From: Variovorax paradoxus | GTDB taxonomy: Bacteria; Pseudomonadota; Gammaproteobacteria; Burkholderiales; Burkholderiaceae_C | Assembly: GCF_018614955.1 (NCBI RefSeq) | Contig: NZ_JAGGNV010000035.1 | Span: 106,911 to 170,910 of the forward strand | Direction: 5' to 3' | Length of the DNA stretch: 64,000 nt | Shown here: piece after piece, positions 18,397 through 26,045 of the stretch | Layout of the letters: each line of letters opens with the position of its first letter | How positions within the stretch are numbered: position 1 is the first letter of the stretch | Made by a program: the position numbers and the translations under genes | The notes under the pieces: generated by a model | Seen by the model: only the letters and a program-made list of their open reading frames with translations | Database searches by the model: none | What the model was told of the DNA's origin: nothing

Positions 18397-19494
18397 TTGA
18401 GCGTCAAACAGGCATACGAAGCGGAGCTGGCTGCGCGGGGGTACCAGAGCGACCCCGCGCAGCTGCGCGCCGTCGAGGCGCTCGACCGCTGCGCCGGCGA
18501 ATGGGCCGACTACAAGGCGCAGCGTTCCAACGCATTCAAGAAGCTGATCAACCGGCTGGAGATTCCGCGCGGCGTCTACATGTACGGCGGCGTCGGGCGC
18601 GGCAAGAGCTTCCTGATGGACTGCTTCTACAACGCGGTGCCGCTCAGGCGCAAGACGCGGCTGCACTTCCACGAATTCATGCGCGAGGTGCACCGCGAGC
18701 TGGCCGACCTGCAAGGTACGGTCAACCCGCTCGACGAGCTCGGGCGCCGGATCGCCAAGCGCTACAAGCTCATCTGCTTCGACGAATTCCATGTCGCCGA
18801 CATCACCGATGCCATGATCCTGCATCGGCTCTTGACGGCGCTGTTCGAGAATGGGGTGGGCTTCGTCACGACCTCGAACTTCAAGCCCGACGATCTCTAT
18901 CCCGGCGGGCTGCACCGCGACCGAATCCTGCCTGCGATCGCGCTTCTCAACGAGCGGCTCGAGGTGATCGGCGTCGACAACGGCACCGATTACCGCCGCC
19001 GGACGCTGGAGCAGGTGCGCCTCTATCTCACGCCCAACGGCGCGGCGGCCGACAAGGAGATGCGTCACGCCTTCGAGCGCCTTGCCGAAAGCGCGGACGA
19101 GAACCCCGTGCTGCACATCGAGTCGCGCGAGATCCACGCGCGCCGCAAGGCCGGCGGCGTGGTCTGGTTCGACTTCAAGACCCTGTGCGGCGGTCCGCGC
19201 TCGCAGAACGACTACCTGGAGATCGCGACCCAGTTCCACACCGTGCTCCTGTCCGACGTGCCCTACATGCCGGTGCGCATGGCCTCTGAAGCACGTCGTT
19301 TCACATGGCTGGTCGACGTGTTCTACGATCGGCGCGTGAAGCTCATCATGTCGGCGGAGGTTCCGCCGGAGGCGTTGTACACCGAGGGTCCGCTGGCCCA
19401 CGAATTTCCACGCACCGTGTCCAGACTCAACGAAATGCAGTCGGCCGAATTCCTCGCGCTCGAGCGCCGCGTCGTCGACACCCGCCTCACATGA
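18397..19494 (+). CDS. zapE: Cell division protein ZapE (AFG1-type ATPase)
   Basis: A 365-residue AFG1-family P-loop ATPase. The Walker A motif GGVGRGKS is at residues 64-71, Walker B is LICFDEFHVADI, and the arginine-containing TTSNFKPDDLYPGGLHRDR follows. In Escherichia coli ZapE binds FtsZ and supports division under stress. The start is a TTG four bases after the lpdA stop, so it belongs to the same transcript. A later GTG or ATG would cut into the conserved N-terminus. Its stop overlaps the next ATG. Confidence 0.93.
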   Translation: MSVKQAYEAELAARGYQSDPAQLRAVEALDRCAGEWADYKAQRSNAFKKLINRLEIPRGVYMYGGVGRGKSFLMDCFYNAVPLRRKTRLHFHEFMREVHRELADLQGTVNPLDELGRRIAKRYKLICFDEFHVADITDAMILHRLLTALFENGVGFVTTSNFKPDDLYPGGLHRDRILPAIALLNERLEVIGVDNGTDYRRRTLEQVRLYLTPNGAAADKEMRHAFERLAESADENPVLHIESREIHARRKAGGVVWFDFKTLCGGPRSQNDYLEIATQFHTVLLSDVPYMPVRMASEARRFTWLVDVFYDRRVKLIMSAEVPPEALYTEGPLAHEFPRTVSRLNEMQSAEFLALERRVVDTRLT

Positions 19495-20141
19495 AGAACA
19501 CCATCCTCGCCCTCTCGATGGCCTTGACTGCGCTGCCGTTGTGGGCGCAATCCACCGCTACGACCGGCAACACCGACTTCGAAGCGGAGCGCGCACGCCT
19601 GTCGCAGGAGCGCAAGGTGGTCGACGAGCGCTTCCAGGCCGAGCAGAAGGCCTGCTACCAGAAGTTCGCGGTCGAGGGTTGCCTGGAAGACAGCCGCCGG
19701 CGCCGGCGTGCCGCCACCGACGACATCAAGCGCCAGGAAGCCGCCATCAACGACATCGAACGCAAGCGCCGCGGGGCGGCCGCGCTCGATCGGCTGGAGG
19801 AGAAGAAGGCCAGCCCGCGGCCGCAGGACACGCCCTCGCAGCGCGAGCAGTCGATGAAGAACCAGGACGGGCGCGAGCAGCGCGCGGCCGATCATGCCGA
19901 GACGCGCGCCCGCATGGCTTCCGACGCAGCCTTGCGCAAACGCGAGTTCGAAGACAAGCAGCGCGCGCATGCCGAAGACCAGGCCAAGGCCGCTGCCCGG
20001 CGCGCCGAGGCGCCGGCCGAGCGCGAAGCCTACCAGCGCAAGCAGCAGAAGGCAGAGGAGCATCGCGCCGATCGCGAGCGCCGCAATGCCGAGAAGACGA
20101 AGGACAAGGCCCGCTCGGCGCCCTTGCCGACGCCGCCCTGA
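19491..20141 (+). CDS. Secreted charged coiled-coil protein of unknown function
   Basis: The 216-residue product has a signal peptide (MKNTILALSMALTALPLWAQ, cleavage after residue 19). It is followed by a highly charged helical region rich in Arg, Glu, Lys, Ala and Gln, for example FEAERARLSQERKVVDERF and REAYQRKQQKAEEHR. Two cysteines (C59 and C66 region, KACYQKFAVEGC) could form a disulfide. The rest reads as a single long coiled coil with a Pro-rich end. Similar short proteins follow zapE in related Burkholderiales, with no known role. The ATGA overlap with zapE implies coupled translation, so an envelope role at the division site is possible but only inferred. Confidence 0.75.
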   Translation: MKNTILALSMALTALPLWAQSTATTGNTDFEAERARLSQERKVVDERFQAEQKACYQKFAVEGCLEDSRRRRRAATDDIKRQEAAINDIERKRRGAAALDRLEEKKASPRPQDTPSQREQSMKNQDGREQRAADHAETRARMASDAALRKREFEDKQRAHAEDQAKAAARRAEAPAEREAYQRKQQKAEEHRADRERRNAEKTKDKARSAPLPTPP

Positions 20142-20151
20142 GCGCGTAGCG

Positions 20152-20172
20152 GCCGACTCGGCCTCAGTCGGC
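20152..20172. terminator. Hairpin between converging genes
   Basis: GCCGACT and AGTCGGC form a perfect 7-base stem with a 7-base loop. It lies between the converging charged-protein gene and the PP2C gene and overlaps the PP2C stop codon. There is no T tract on either side, so any termination would be weak or factor-dependent. Confidence 0.3.
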
Positions 20173-20988
20173 GGCGTCCGCAGCGTCCGTGGCCACCGGG
20201 AGCGCCTCGAGCTTCAGCACGACCAGCGAAATATTGTCCCCGGTGCCGCGGGCGCGGCGCCGCGCTTCCGAGACCAGCAGTTCGGCGGCCACGCGCGGCG
20301 ATTGTTCGTGCAGCACCCTGCCCATCTCCTCCGGCGTGAAGTAGTGCCATAGCCCGTCGCTGCAGGCCATCAGCAGATCGTCGGGTTCCAGCTTGGGGAC
20401 CAGGTGGATGTCGACCGGCGGCGGCGTGGACTTCATGCCGAGGCAGCCGAGCAGGATGTTCCCTTGCGGGTGGATATTGGCTTCCGCCTCGCTGATCTCG
20501 CCGCGGTCCACCAGCGCCTGCACGTAGGAGTGGTCCTTGGTGCGCTTGATCAGCTGGCCGTTGCGGAAATGGTAGATGCGCGAATCGCCCGCATGGATCC
20601 AGACGCAGTCGCCTCCCGGATTCATGAGGAACGCCGCCAGCGTGCTGTGCGGCTCCTCCTCGCTGGAGATCGCGGTGAGCTTGATCACCGTGTTGGCGTC
20701 TTCCAGCAGCTGCCGCAGTATGGCCACGGCCTCGTCGCGACCCGGCTTGTAGCGCGAGAACAACTGGCGTGCCGTCATCAGCACCTGGTCCGAGGCCTTG
20801 CGCCCCCCGCTGCGTCCACCCATGCCGTCGGCGACGACGCCGAGCACGCAACCCGGCGTGCGCGGGTGGTTCATGATCAGGACCTGGTCCTGCTGGTAGG
20901 GGCGGTCCCCCTTGTGAAGACCGGTGGCCGCTGCGAGTCGAAAGCCTGGGGTCGTGGGCGCGGAGGCGACGGTGGCTCGGTCTTTCAT
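20164..20988 (-). CDS. PP2C-family serine/threonine protein phosphatase
   Basis: The 274-residue cytoplasmic metal-dependent phosphatase carries the PP2C motifs in order. These are GDRPYQQDQ, the metal site VVADGMGG, the mid motif WIHAGDSRIYHFRNGQL with TKDHSYVQALVDRGEI, the third metal aspartate in LLMACSDGLW, and the closing GTGDNISLVVL. It would remove phosphate from Ser/Thr residues. No Hanks-type kinase is in the window, so its partner lies elsewhere. It is transcribed opposite to the DUF465-dinG pair; the two 5' ends are about 90 bases apart. Confidence 0.92.
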   Translation of the reverse strand: MKDRATVASAPTTPGFRLAAATGLHKGDRPYQQDQVLIMNHPRTPGCVLGVVADGMGGRSGGRKASDQVLMTARQLFSRYKPGRDEAVAILRQLLEDANTVIKLTAISSEEEPHSTLAAFLMNPGGDCVWIHAGDSRIYHFRNGQLIKRTKDHSYVQALVDRGEISEAEANIHPQGNILLGCLGMKSTPPPVDIHLVPKLEPDDLLMACSDGLWHYFTPEEMGRVLHEQSPRVAAELLVSEARRRARGTGDNISLVVLKLEALPVATDAADAAD

Positions 20989-21076
20989 GTTGTCGTGTGG
21001 TGGAAACGAAGACGTATTATCGAGTCAACCCGCGCGAAGCCCGAATCGCCGCTGCATCGTCTTCGCACCGCCCCCG

Positions 21077-21280
21077 TTGGACTCCAATCTTCATTCCTTT
21101 TCCCGCCAGCTGATCGAACTGCGCATCGAGCACGCCGACCTGGACGCCACCATCGACCGACTCGTCGAGGCCGTTCCGCGGGACGAACTGCTGCTGCGGC
21201 GTTTGAAGAAAAGGCGACTCGCCCTGCGCGACCAGATCGTCCGCCTGGAGCGCATGCTCGATCCGCAAGAGCCCGCCTGA
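21077..21280 (+). CDS. DUF465 (YdcH-like) small protein
   Basis: This 67-residue protein matches the YdcH/DUF465 family of short helical-hairpin proteins of unknown function: HSFSRQLIELRIEHADLDATIDRL, then an ELLLRRLKKRRLALRDQI second helix. The start is placed at a TTG (MDSNLHSF), because an upstream in-frame ATG at 20924 would overlap the divergent PP2C gene and add unrelated sequence. The stop TGA overlaps the dinG ATG (TGATG), so the two genes are coupled. That link is the only hint to function. Confidence 0.78.
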   Translation: MDSNLHSFSRQLIELRIEHADLDATIDRLVEAVPRDELLLRRLKKRRLALRDQIVRLERMLDPQEPA

Positions 21281-23280
21281 TGTCGCTCGATCAATTGGTG
21301 CGCGACGCCTTCGCGCAGGACGGTGTGCTGTCGCACGCGGCCGAACAGTTCCGCGAGCGCGAGGGCCAGACCCAGATGGCACTGGCCGTCGCCCGCACCA
21401 TCGACCAGGGCGGCGTGCTCGTGGTGGAGGCCGGCACCGGCGTCGGCAAGACCTTCTCCTACCTGGTGCCGGTGCTGCTGAGCGGCGAACGCGTGCTGCT
21501 GTCGACCGCCACCAAGACGCTGCAGGACCAGCTCTTCGGGCGCGACCTGCCGCGGCTTGTCGAGGCGCTGGGCTTGGCCGTGCGCACCGCGCTGCTCAAG
21601 GGGCGTGCGAGCTACCTGTGCCTGCATCGCCTCGACCTCGCGCGCCATGACGCCTCCCTGCCAGAGCGCGGCAGCGTTCGCACGCTGGCGAAGATCGAGC
21701 AGTGGTCGAAGGCCACCCGCACCGGCGACCTGGCCGAGCTGCCGGGGCTGGACGAGCGCTCGCCGCTGATCCCTCTGGTGACCTCCACGCGCGAGAACTG
21801 CCTGGGCGCGCAATGCCCGCAGTTCAAGCCCTGCCACGTCAACCTGGCGCGCCGCGAGGCGATGGCGGCCGACGTGGTGGTCATCAACCATCACCTGTTC
21901 TTCGCCGACCTGGCGGTGCGCGAATCGGGCATGGCCGAGCTGTTGCCGACCGTGCGCGTGGTCGTGTTCGACGAGGCGCACCAGCTCAATGAGACCGGTG
22001 TGCAGTTCCTCGGCGTGCAGCTCGGCAGCGGGCAGGCGCTGGATTTCGCGCGCGACATGCTGGCCGCGGGCCTGCAGCAGGCGCGCGGGCTGGCCGACTG
22101 GCAGCAGCTGGTGGGCGCGGTCGAACGCGGCGCGCGCGAATTGCGGCTCGCGGTCGGCAAGCAATGGCCCGGCGCCAAGCTGCGCTGGGCAGGCGCTTCA
22201 CCCGAAGGGGTGCCAGCCGATGACTGGCAAGCCGCGCTCGACGCCCTGCAGCAGGCCTTCGGGCACGCGGCGCAGGCACTCGACACGATGAGCGAACTCT
22301 CGCCCGATTTCGTGCGCCTGCACGAGCGTGCGGAGCAGCTCGCGGAACGCGCGACCCGCTTTGCGCAGGCCTGCCCTGCGGAATCGGTGCGCTGGGTGGA
22401 TGTGGGCACGCAGCTGCGGCTGGTGGAGTCGCCGCTCGACATCGCCGAGGCGGTGCGCACGCGCGTGCTCAAGGCCGACGCGAGCGACCCGCAGGAGCAG
22501 GGGCGCGCCTGGGTGTTCACCTCGGCCACGCTCGGCGACGATCCGAAGCTGCGCTGGTTCACCGAACCCTGCGGGCTCGACGACGCCGAGGTGCTGCGCG
22601 TCCAGAGTCCCTTCGACTACGCGCTCCAGGCTGCGCTCTACGTGCCGCGCGCATTTCCCAAGCCCAACGATCCGGCGCACAGCGCGCAGGTGGCGCAGCT
22701 CGCGGCCCGCGGCGCCGGCGTCCTGGGCGGACGCACGCTGGTGCTCACCACCACGCTGCGCGCGCTGCGCACCATCGGCGATGCCATCAGGCAGCAGTTC
22801 GAGCGGCTGGAAGCCGGGCGCCGGCCGGAGGTGCTGGTGCAGGGCGAGCTGCCCAAGCGCGTGCTGATGGACCGCTTCCGCGAAGGCGCGGCCGACGGGC
22901 GTACCGGCTGCGTGCTGGTGGCCTCGGCTTCGTTCTGGGAGGGATTCGATGCGCCCGGCGATGCCCTGCAACTGGTCGTGATCGACAAGCTGCCTTTTCC
23001 GCCGCCGAACGATCCGCTCGTCGAAGCGCGTTCGCAGCGCCTCGAATCGCAAGGCCGCAGCGCCTTCAGCGACTACTCGCTGCCGGAAGCGGCCGTGGCC
23101 CTGAAGCAGGGCGCGGGGCGCCTGATCCGGCGTGAAACCGACAAGGGCGTGCTGGTGATCTGCGACACGCGGCTGGTCTCGATGGGCTACGGACGGCGGC
23201 TGCTGGCGGCCTTGCCGCCGATGCGCAGGCTGGACAGCGAAGACGCGTTCGACGCAGCGCTGCTGGAACTCGCGGGCTGA
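21280..23280 (+). CDS. DinG/YoaA-type ATP-dependent DNA helicase
   Basis: A 666-residue superfamily 2 helicase of the XPD/DinG group, which unwinds 5'-3' and handles R-loops and damaged DNA. The Walker A AGTGVGKT is at residues 51-58 and the DEAH box is VVFDEAHQL. Four cysteines between them (SYLC, ENCLGAQC and KPC) fit the 4Fe-4S cluster site of this group. Later motifs include VFTSATLGDD, VASASFWEGFDAPG and the final QGAGRLIRRETDKGV. The length and lack of an exonuclease domain fit YoaA/DinG. A rho-independent terminator follows. Confidence 0.92.
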   Translation: MSLDQLVRDAFAQDGVLSHAAEQFREREGQTQMALAVARTIDQGGVLVVEAGTGVGKTFSYLVPVLLSGERVLLSTATKTLQDQLFGRDLPRLVEALGLAVRTALLKGRASYLCLHRLDLARHDASLPERGSVRTLAKIEQWSKATRTGDLAELPGLDERSPLIPLVTSTRENCLGAQCPQFKPCHVNLARREAMAADVVVINHHLFFADLAVRESGMAELLPTVRVVVFDEAHQLNETGVQFLGVQLGSGQALDFARDMLAAGLQQARGLADWQQLVGAVERGARELRLAVGKQWPGAKLRWAGASPEGVPADDWQAALDALQQAFGHAAQALDTMSELSPDFVRLHERAEQLAERATRFAQACPAESVRWVDVGTQLRLVESPLDIAEAVRTRVLKADASDPQEQGRAWVFTSATLGDDPKLRWFTEPCGLDDAEVLRVQSPFDYALQAALYVPRAFPKPNDPAHSAQVAQLAARGAGVLGGRTLVLTTTLRALRTIGDAIRQQFERLEAGRRPEVLVQGELPKRVLMDRFREGAADGRTGCVLVASASFWEGFDAPGDALQLVVIDKLPFPPPNDPLVEARSQRLESQGRSAFSDYSLPEAAVALKQGAGRLIRRETDKGVLVICDTRLVSMGYGRRLLAALPPMRRLDSEDAFDAALLELAG

Positions 23281-23285
23281 AAATC

Positions 23286-23311
23286 AAAAGGCCCGGAAAG
23301 GGCCTTTGTTC
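23286..23311. terminator. Bidirectional rho-independent terminator, dinG/bamD
   Basis: AAAGGCCC and GGGCCTTT form a perfect 8-base stem with a GGAAA loop. Its A-rich left and T-rich right flanks let it work in both directions between the converging dinG-like gene and bamD. Confidence 0.8.
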
Positions 23312-23317
23312 GAGTCG

Positions 23318-24127
23318 TTACCAGAGCTTCCACCAGGGGTCGTCCTTGGCCCTGAAGCCGCGCGTCAGGTATTCGCTCTTCGGGTAGTTGCTGGTCAGCA
23401 CGCGCTTGGCGTCATCGCGCAGGTCGGTCAGGCCGAGCGCGTCGTAGGACTGGACCATGATGTAGAGCGCCTCTTCGAGCGCCGGCACTTCGCGGTAGTC
23501 GGCCAGGGCCAGCTGGGCGCGGTTGATGGCCGCCAGGTAGGCGCCGCGCGTGTAGTAGTAGCGCGCCACGTGCACTTCGTACTGGGCCAGCGAATTGACG
23601 ATGTAGTTCATGCGCAGGCGCGCATCGGGCGTGTAGCGTGATTCCGGAAAGCGGGTGATCAGTTCCTTGAACGCCTCGAAGGACTCCTTGGCCGCTTTCT
23701 GGTCGCGCTCGGACAGGTCTTGCCGCGTCATCCACGCGAACATGCCGAGGTCGTCGTTGAAGTTGATCACGCCCTTGAGGTAGAGCGCGTAGTCGAGCGC
23801 GGGGCTGGCCGGGTGCAGCTTCATGAAGCGATCGAGGGTCGCGATGGCGGCAGGCCTTTCGCCGGCCTTGTACTGCGCATAGGCCTTGTCCAGCTGCGCC
23901 TGCTGTGCGAGCGGGGTGCCGGCGGCGCGGCCTTCGAGCTTCTCGAACAGGGGCACGGCCTTGTCGTAGGCGCCCGAGCTGGATTCGTCCTTGGCTTCGG
24001 AGTAAATGCGGTTGGGGCTCCAGTTCGCGGTCCGATCGACAGTGGTCGACGAGCAGCCGGCCACGAGCCAAGCGGCCGCGCAAAGGGCCAGCCAGCCGGG
24101 GACAACCGATAATTTGGCGCGAAACAT
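23318..24127 (-). CDS. bamD: Outer membrane protein assembly factor BamD
   Basis: A 269-residue outer-membrane lipoprotein of the BAM complex, which folds beta-barrel proteins together with BamA. The signal sequence MFRAKLSVVPGWLALCAAAW leads to the lipobox LVAGC with C25 as the lipidated residue. Tetratricopeptide repeats follow (YDKAVPLFEKLEGR, YTPDARLRMNYIVNSLAQYEVHVARYYYTRGAY), as in all BamD proteins. I chose the inner ATG because it gives an ideal lipoprotein signal; an upstream ATG at 24160 would add 11 residues and overlap rluD. bamB lies about 10 kilobases away. Confidence 0.95.
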   Translation of the reverse strand: MFRAKLSVVPGWLALCAAAWLVAGCSSTTVDRTANWSPNRIYSEAKDESSSGAYDKAVPLFEKLEGRAAGTPLAQQAQLDKAYAQYKAGERPAAIATLDRFMKLHPASPALDYALYLKGVINFNDDLGMFAWMTRQDLSERDQKAAKESFEAFKELITRFPESRYTPDARLRMNYIVNSLAQYEVHVARYYYTRGAYLAAINRAQLALADYREVPALEEALYIMVQSYDALGLTDLRDDAKRVLTSNYPKSEYLTRGFRAKDDPWWKLW

Positions 24128-24141
24128 CACATAAGGCTTTC

Positions 24142-25167
24142 GTGAAACAGGTGCCGTCAATTATATCGGCCGACCCCCCGGACGAATTCGCGGGTGCGGT
24201 CGAGCACGACGAGGGCGCGGAGCTGTCCGAGCCGAGCGAGATCCGCAATTTTCTGATCGGCCAGGACGAGCATGGGCAGCGCCTCGACCGCGCGCTGGCC
24301 GCGCTGGTGCCCGAGTTCTCGCGCAGTTATTTGCAGCAGCTGATCGAAGCCGGCATGGTGGCGATCCAGGGGCGGGTGCTCACCAAGGCTTCGACCACGG
24401 TGCATGCGGGCGCCGCCGGGCGCATCGAGCTGCGGCCCACGCCGCAGAGCCAGGCCTTCCGGCCCGAACGGATGCCGATCACCGTGCTGCACGAGGACGA
24501 GCATCTGCGCGTCATCGACAAGCCGGCCGGCCTCGTGGTTCATCCGGCGCCCGGCAACTGGAGCGGCACGCTGCTCAACGGCCTGCTGGCCCTGGACCCG
24601 CGGGCCGCGCTGCTGCCGCGGGCCGGCATCGTGCACCGGCTCGACCGCGACACCAGCGGCCTGATGGTGGTCGCGCGCAGCCGCGCGGCAATGGATGCGC
24701 TGGTGGCGCTGATCGCGGCACGCGAGGTCGCACGCCAATACCTCGCGCTCGCGCATCGCAGCTGGCAGGGCGCCGCTGCGCGCCACGTGGACGCCGCGAT
24801 CGGGCGCGATCCGCGCAACCGGCTGCGCATGGCGGTGGTCGATCTGCAGCGGCATTCGGGCAAGCCCGCCCGGACGCTGATCGATGCGCTGGACAGCAAC
24901 GAGCAGGGCTGCGCGGTGCGCTGCACGCTGGAGACCGGGCGCACGCACCAGATCCGCGTGCACATGGCTTCGATCGGCCATCCGCTGGTCGGTGACACGC
25001 TCTACGGCGGTGCCGCGGCGGCCGGCCTCGCGCGGCAGGCGCTGCACGCCTTCAGGCTCGCGTTCGTGCATCCAGTCACGCATCAGCCGATGGAGTTTCG
25101 CGCGCCGCCCCCCCCCGATCTGGTGCAGGCTTTGCAGGCCTGGGGCCTGGATTACAATCGCGCCTGA
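24142..25167 (+). CDS. rluD: 23S rRNA pseudouridine(1911/1915/1917) synthase RluD
   Basis: A 341-residue RluA-family pseudouridine synthase. An N-terminal S4 RNA-binding domain (GQRLDRALAALVPEFSRSYLQQLIEAGMVAIQGR) precedes the catalytic domain, with the active-site aspartate D168 in GIVHRLDRDTSGL. DEHLRVIDKPAGLVVHP and the closing GRTHQIRVHMASIGHPLVGD are family signatures. RluD modifies helix 69 of 23S rRNA. The start is a GTG only 14 bases from the divergent bamD start. The divergent arrangement of bamD and rluD is conserved across proteobacteria. Confidence 0.93.
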   Translation: MKQVPSIISADPPDEFAGAVEHDEGAELSEPSEIRNFLIGQDEHGQRLDRALAALVPEFSRSYLQQLIEAGMVAIQGRVLTKASTTVHAGAAGRIELRPTPQSQAFRPERMPITVLHEDEHLRVIDKPAGLVVHPAPGNWSGTLLNGLLALDPRAALLPRAGIVHRLDRDTSGLMVVARSRAAMDALVALIAAREVARQYLALAHRSWQGAAARHVDAAIGRDPRNRLRMAVVDLQRHSGKPARTLIDALDSNEQGCAVRCTLETGRTHQIRVHMASIGHPLVGDTLYGGAAAAGLARQALHAFRLAFVHPVTHQPMEFRAPPPPDLVQALQAWGLDYNRA

Positions 25168-25295
25168 CGGCCCCGAGGGCCGCGCCGGCCACCCGATGCC
25201 GGCCTTGCTGCAAAGCGCCTGCGGGCCGGCAGCGCCTCTTCATCCTTCTGAAATCAAGCGTCCTTCGTGGCGCCTTTTCCCGGATACCGCGAACC

Positions 25296-26045
25296 ATGAA
25301 TACGGCGGATGCCAAGCGCATTCTCGAAACCGCCTTGATCTGTTCGACGCAGCCCTTGCCGGTGCGCGAACTGCGCGTGCTGTTCGACGACGAACTGGGC
25401 GCCGACACGATCAAGTCGCTGTTGCTCGAATTGCAGGAAGACTGGTCGCAGCGCGGCCTGGAGCTCGTGAGCGTCGCCACCGGCTGGCGCTTCCAGAGCC
25501 GCCCCGAATTGCGCGATCACCTCGATCGCCTGCATCCGGAGAAGCCGCCGCGCTACACGCGCGCCGCGCTCGAGACGCTCGCGATCATTGCCTACCGCCA
25601 GCCGGTCACGCGCGGCGACATGGAAGACATCCGCGGCGTCACCATCAACTCGCTGATCCTGAAGCAGCTCGAAGACCGCAACTGGGTCGAGGTGATCGGC
25701 CATCGCGAGACGGTCGGCCGTCCGGCGCTCTACGCGACCACGCGCCAGTTTCTCGACGACCTGGGCCTGGCTTCGCTGGACCAGTTGCCGGTCATCGAAT
25801 CGCCGGCGCAGCAGGGTGCCTTGATCGACGCACTCGAACAGGCGTCCAGCGGCGACCAGCCGGCCTTGCCGATCGACGAGTCCTCCGTCGAGACGGCAGA
25901 GGCCGATAGCGGGGCCGAAACCGAGCCAATCGCCGAAACCTTGCCCGAGCCAGAGCCCGAATTCCAATCCTCGTCCCCCATCGAGCCCGATGCCGCGCCC
26001 GATGAGGTCGACACCACCGTCGTCTCCTCCGGAACCCGACCATGA
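25296..26045 (+). CDS. scpB: Segregation and condensation protein B
   Basis: The 249-residue ScpB is a winged-helix partner of SMC and ScpA in chromosome condensation. The conserved core runs over residues 1-175 (AKRILETALICSTQPLPVREL, YTRAALETLAIIAYRQPVTRGDMEDIRGV, GHRETVGRPALYATT). The last 75 residues are acidic and probably disordered. It overlaps rluB by four bases (ATGA), the common scpB-rluB order. The 128 bases upstream have no clear promoter and only a short GGCC hairpin. scpA and smc are outside the window. Confidence 0.94.
   Translation: MNTADAKRILETALICSTQPLPVRELRVLFDDELGADTIKSLLLELQEDWSQRGLELVSVATGWRFQSRPELRDHLDRLHPEKPPRYTRAALETLAIIAYRQPVTRGDMEDIRGVTINSLILKQLEDRNWVEVIGHRETVGRPALYATTRQFLDDLGLASLDQLPVIESPAQQGALIDALEQASSGDQPALPIDESSVETAEADSGAETEPIAETLPEPEPEFQSSSPIEPDAAPDEVDTTVVSSGTRP

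Noticed and set aside
25168..25295. GGCC-rich inverted repeats between rluD and scpB as a terminator
   Set aside because: The stems are short and have no T tract; they do not stand out from GC background.
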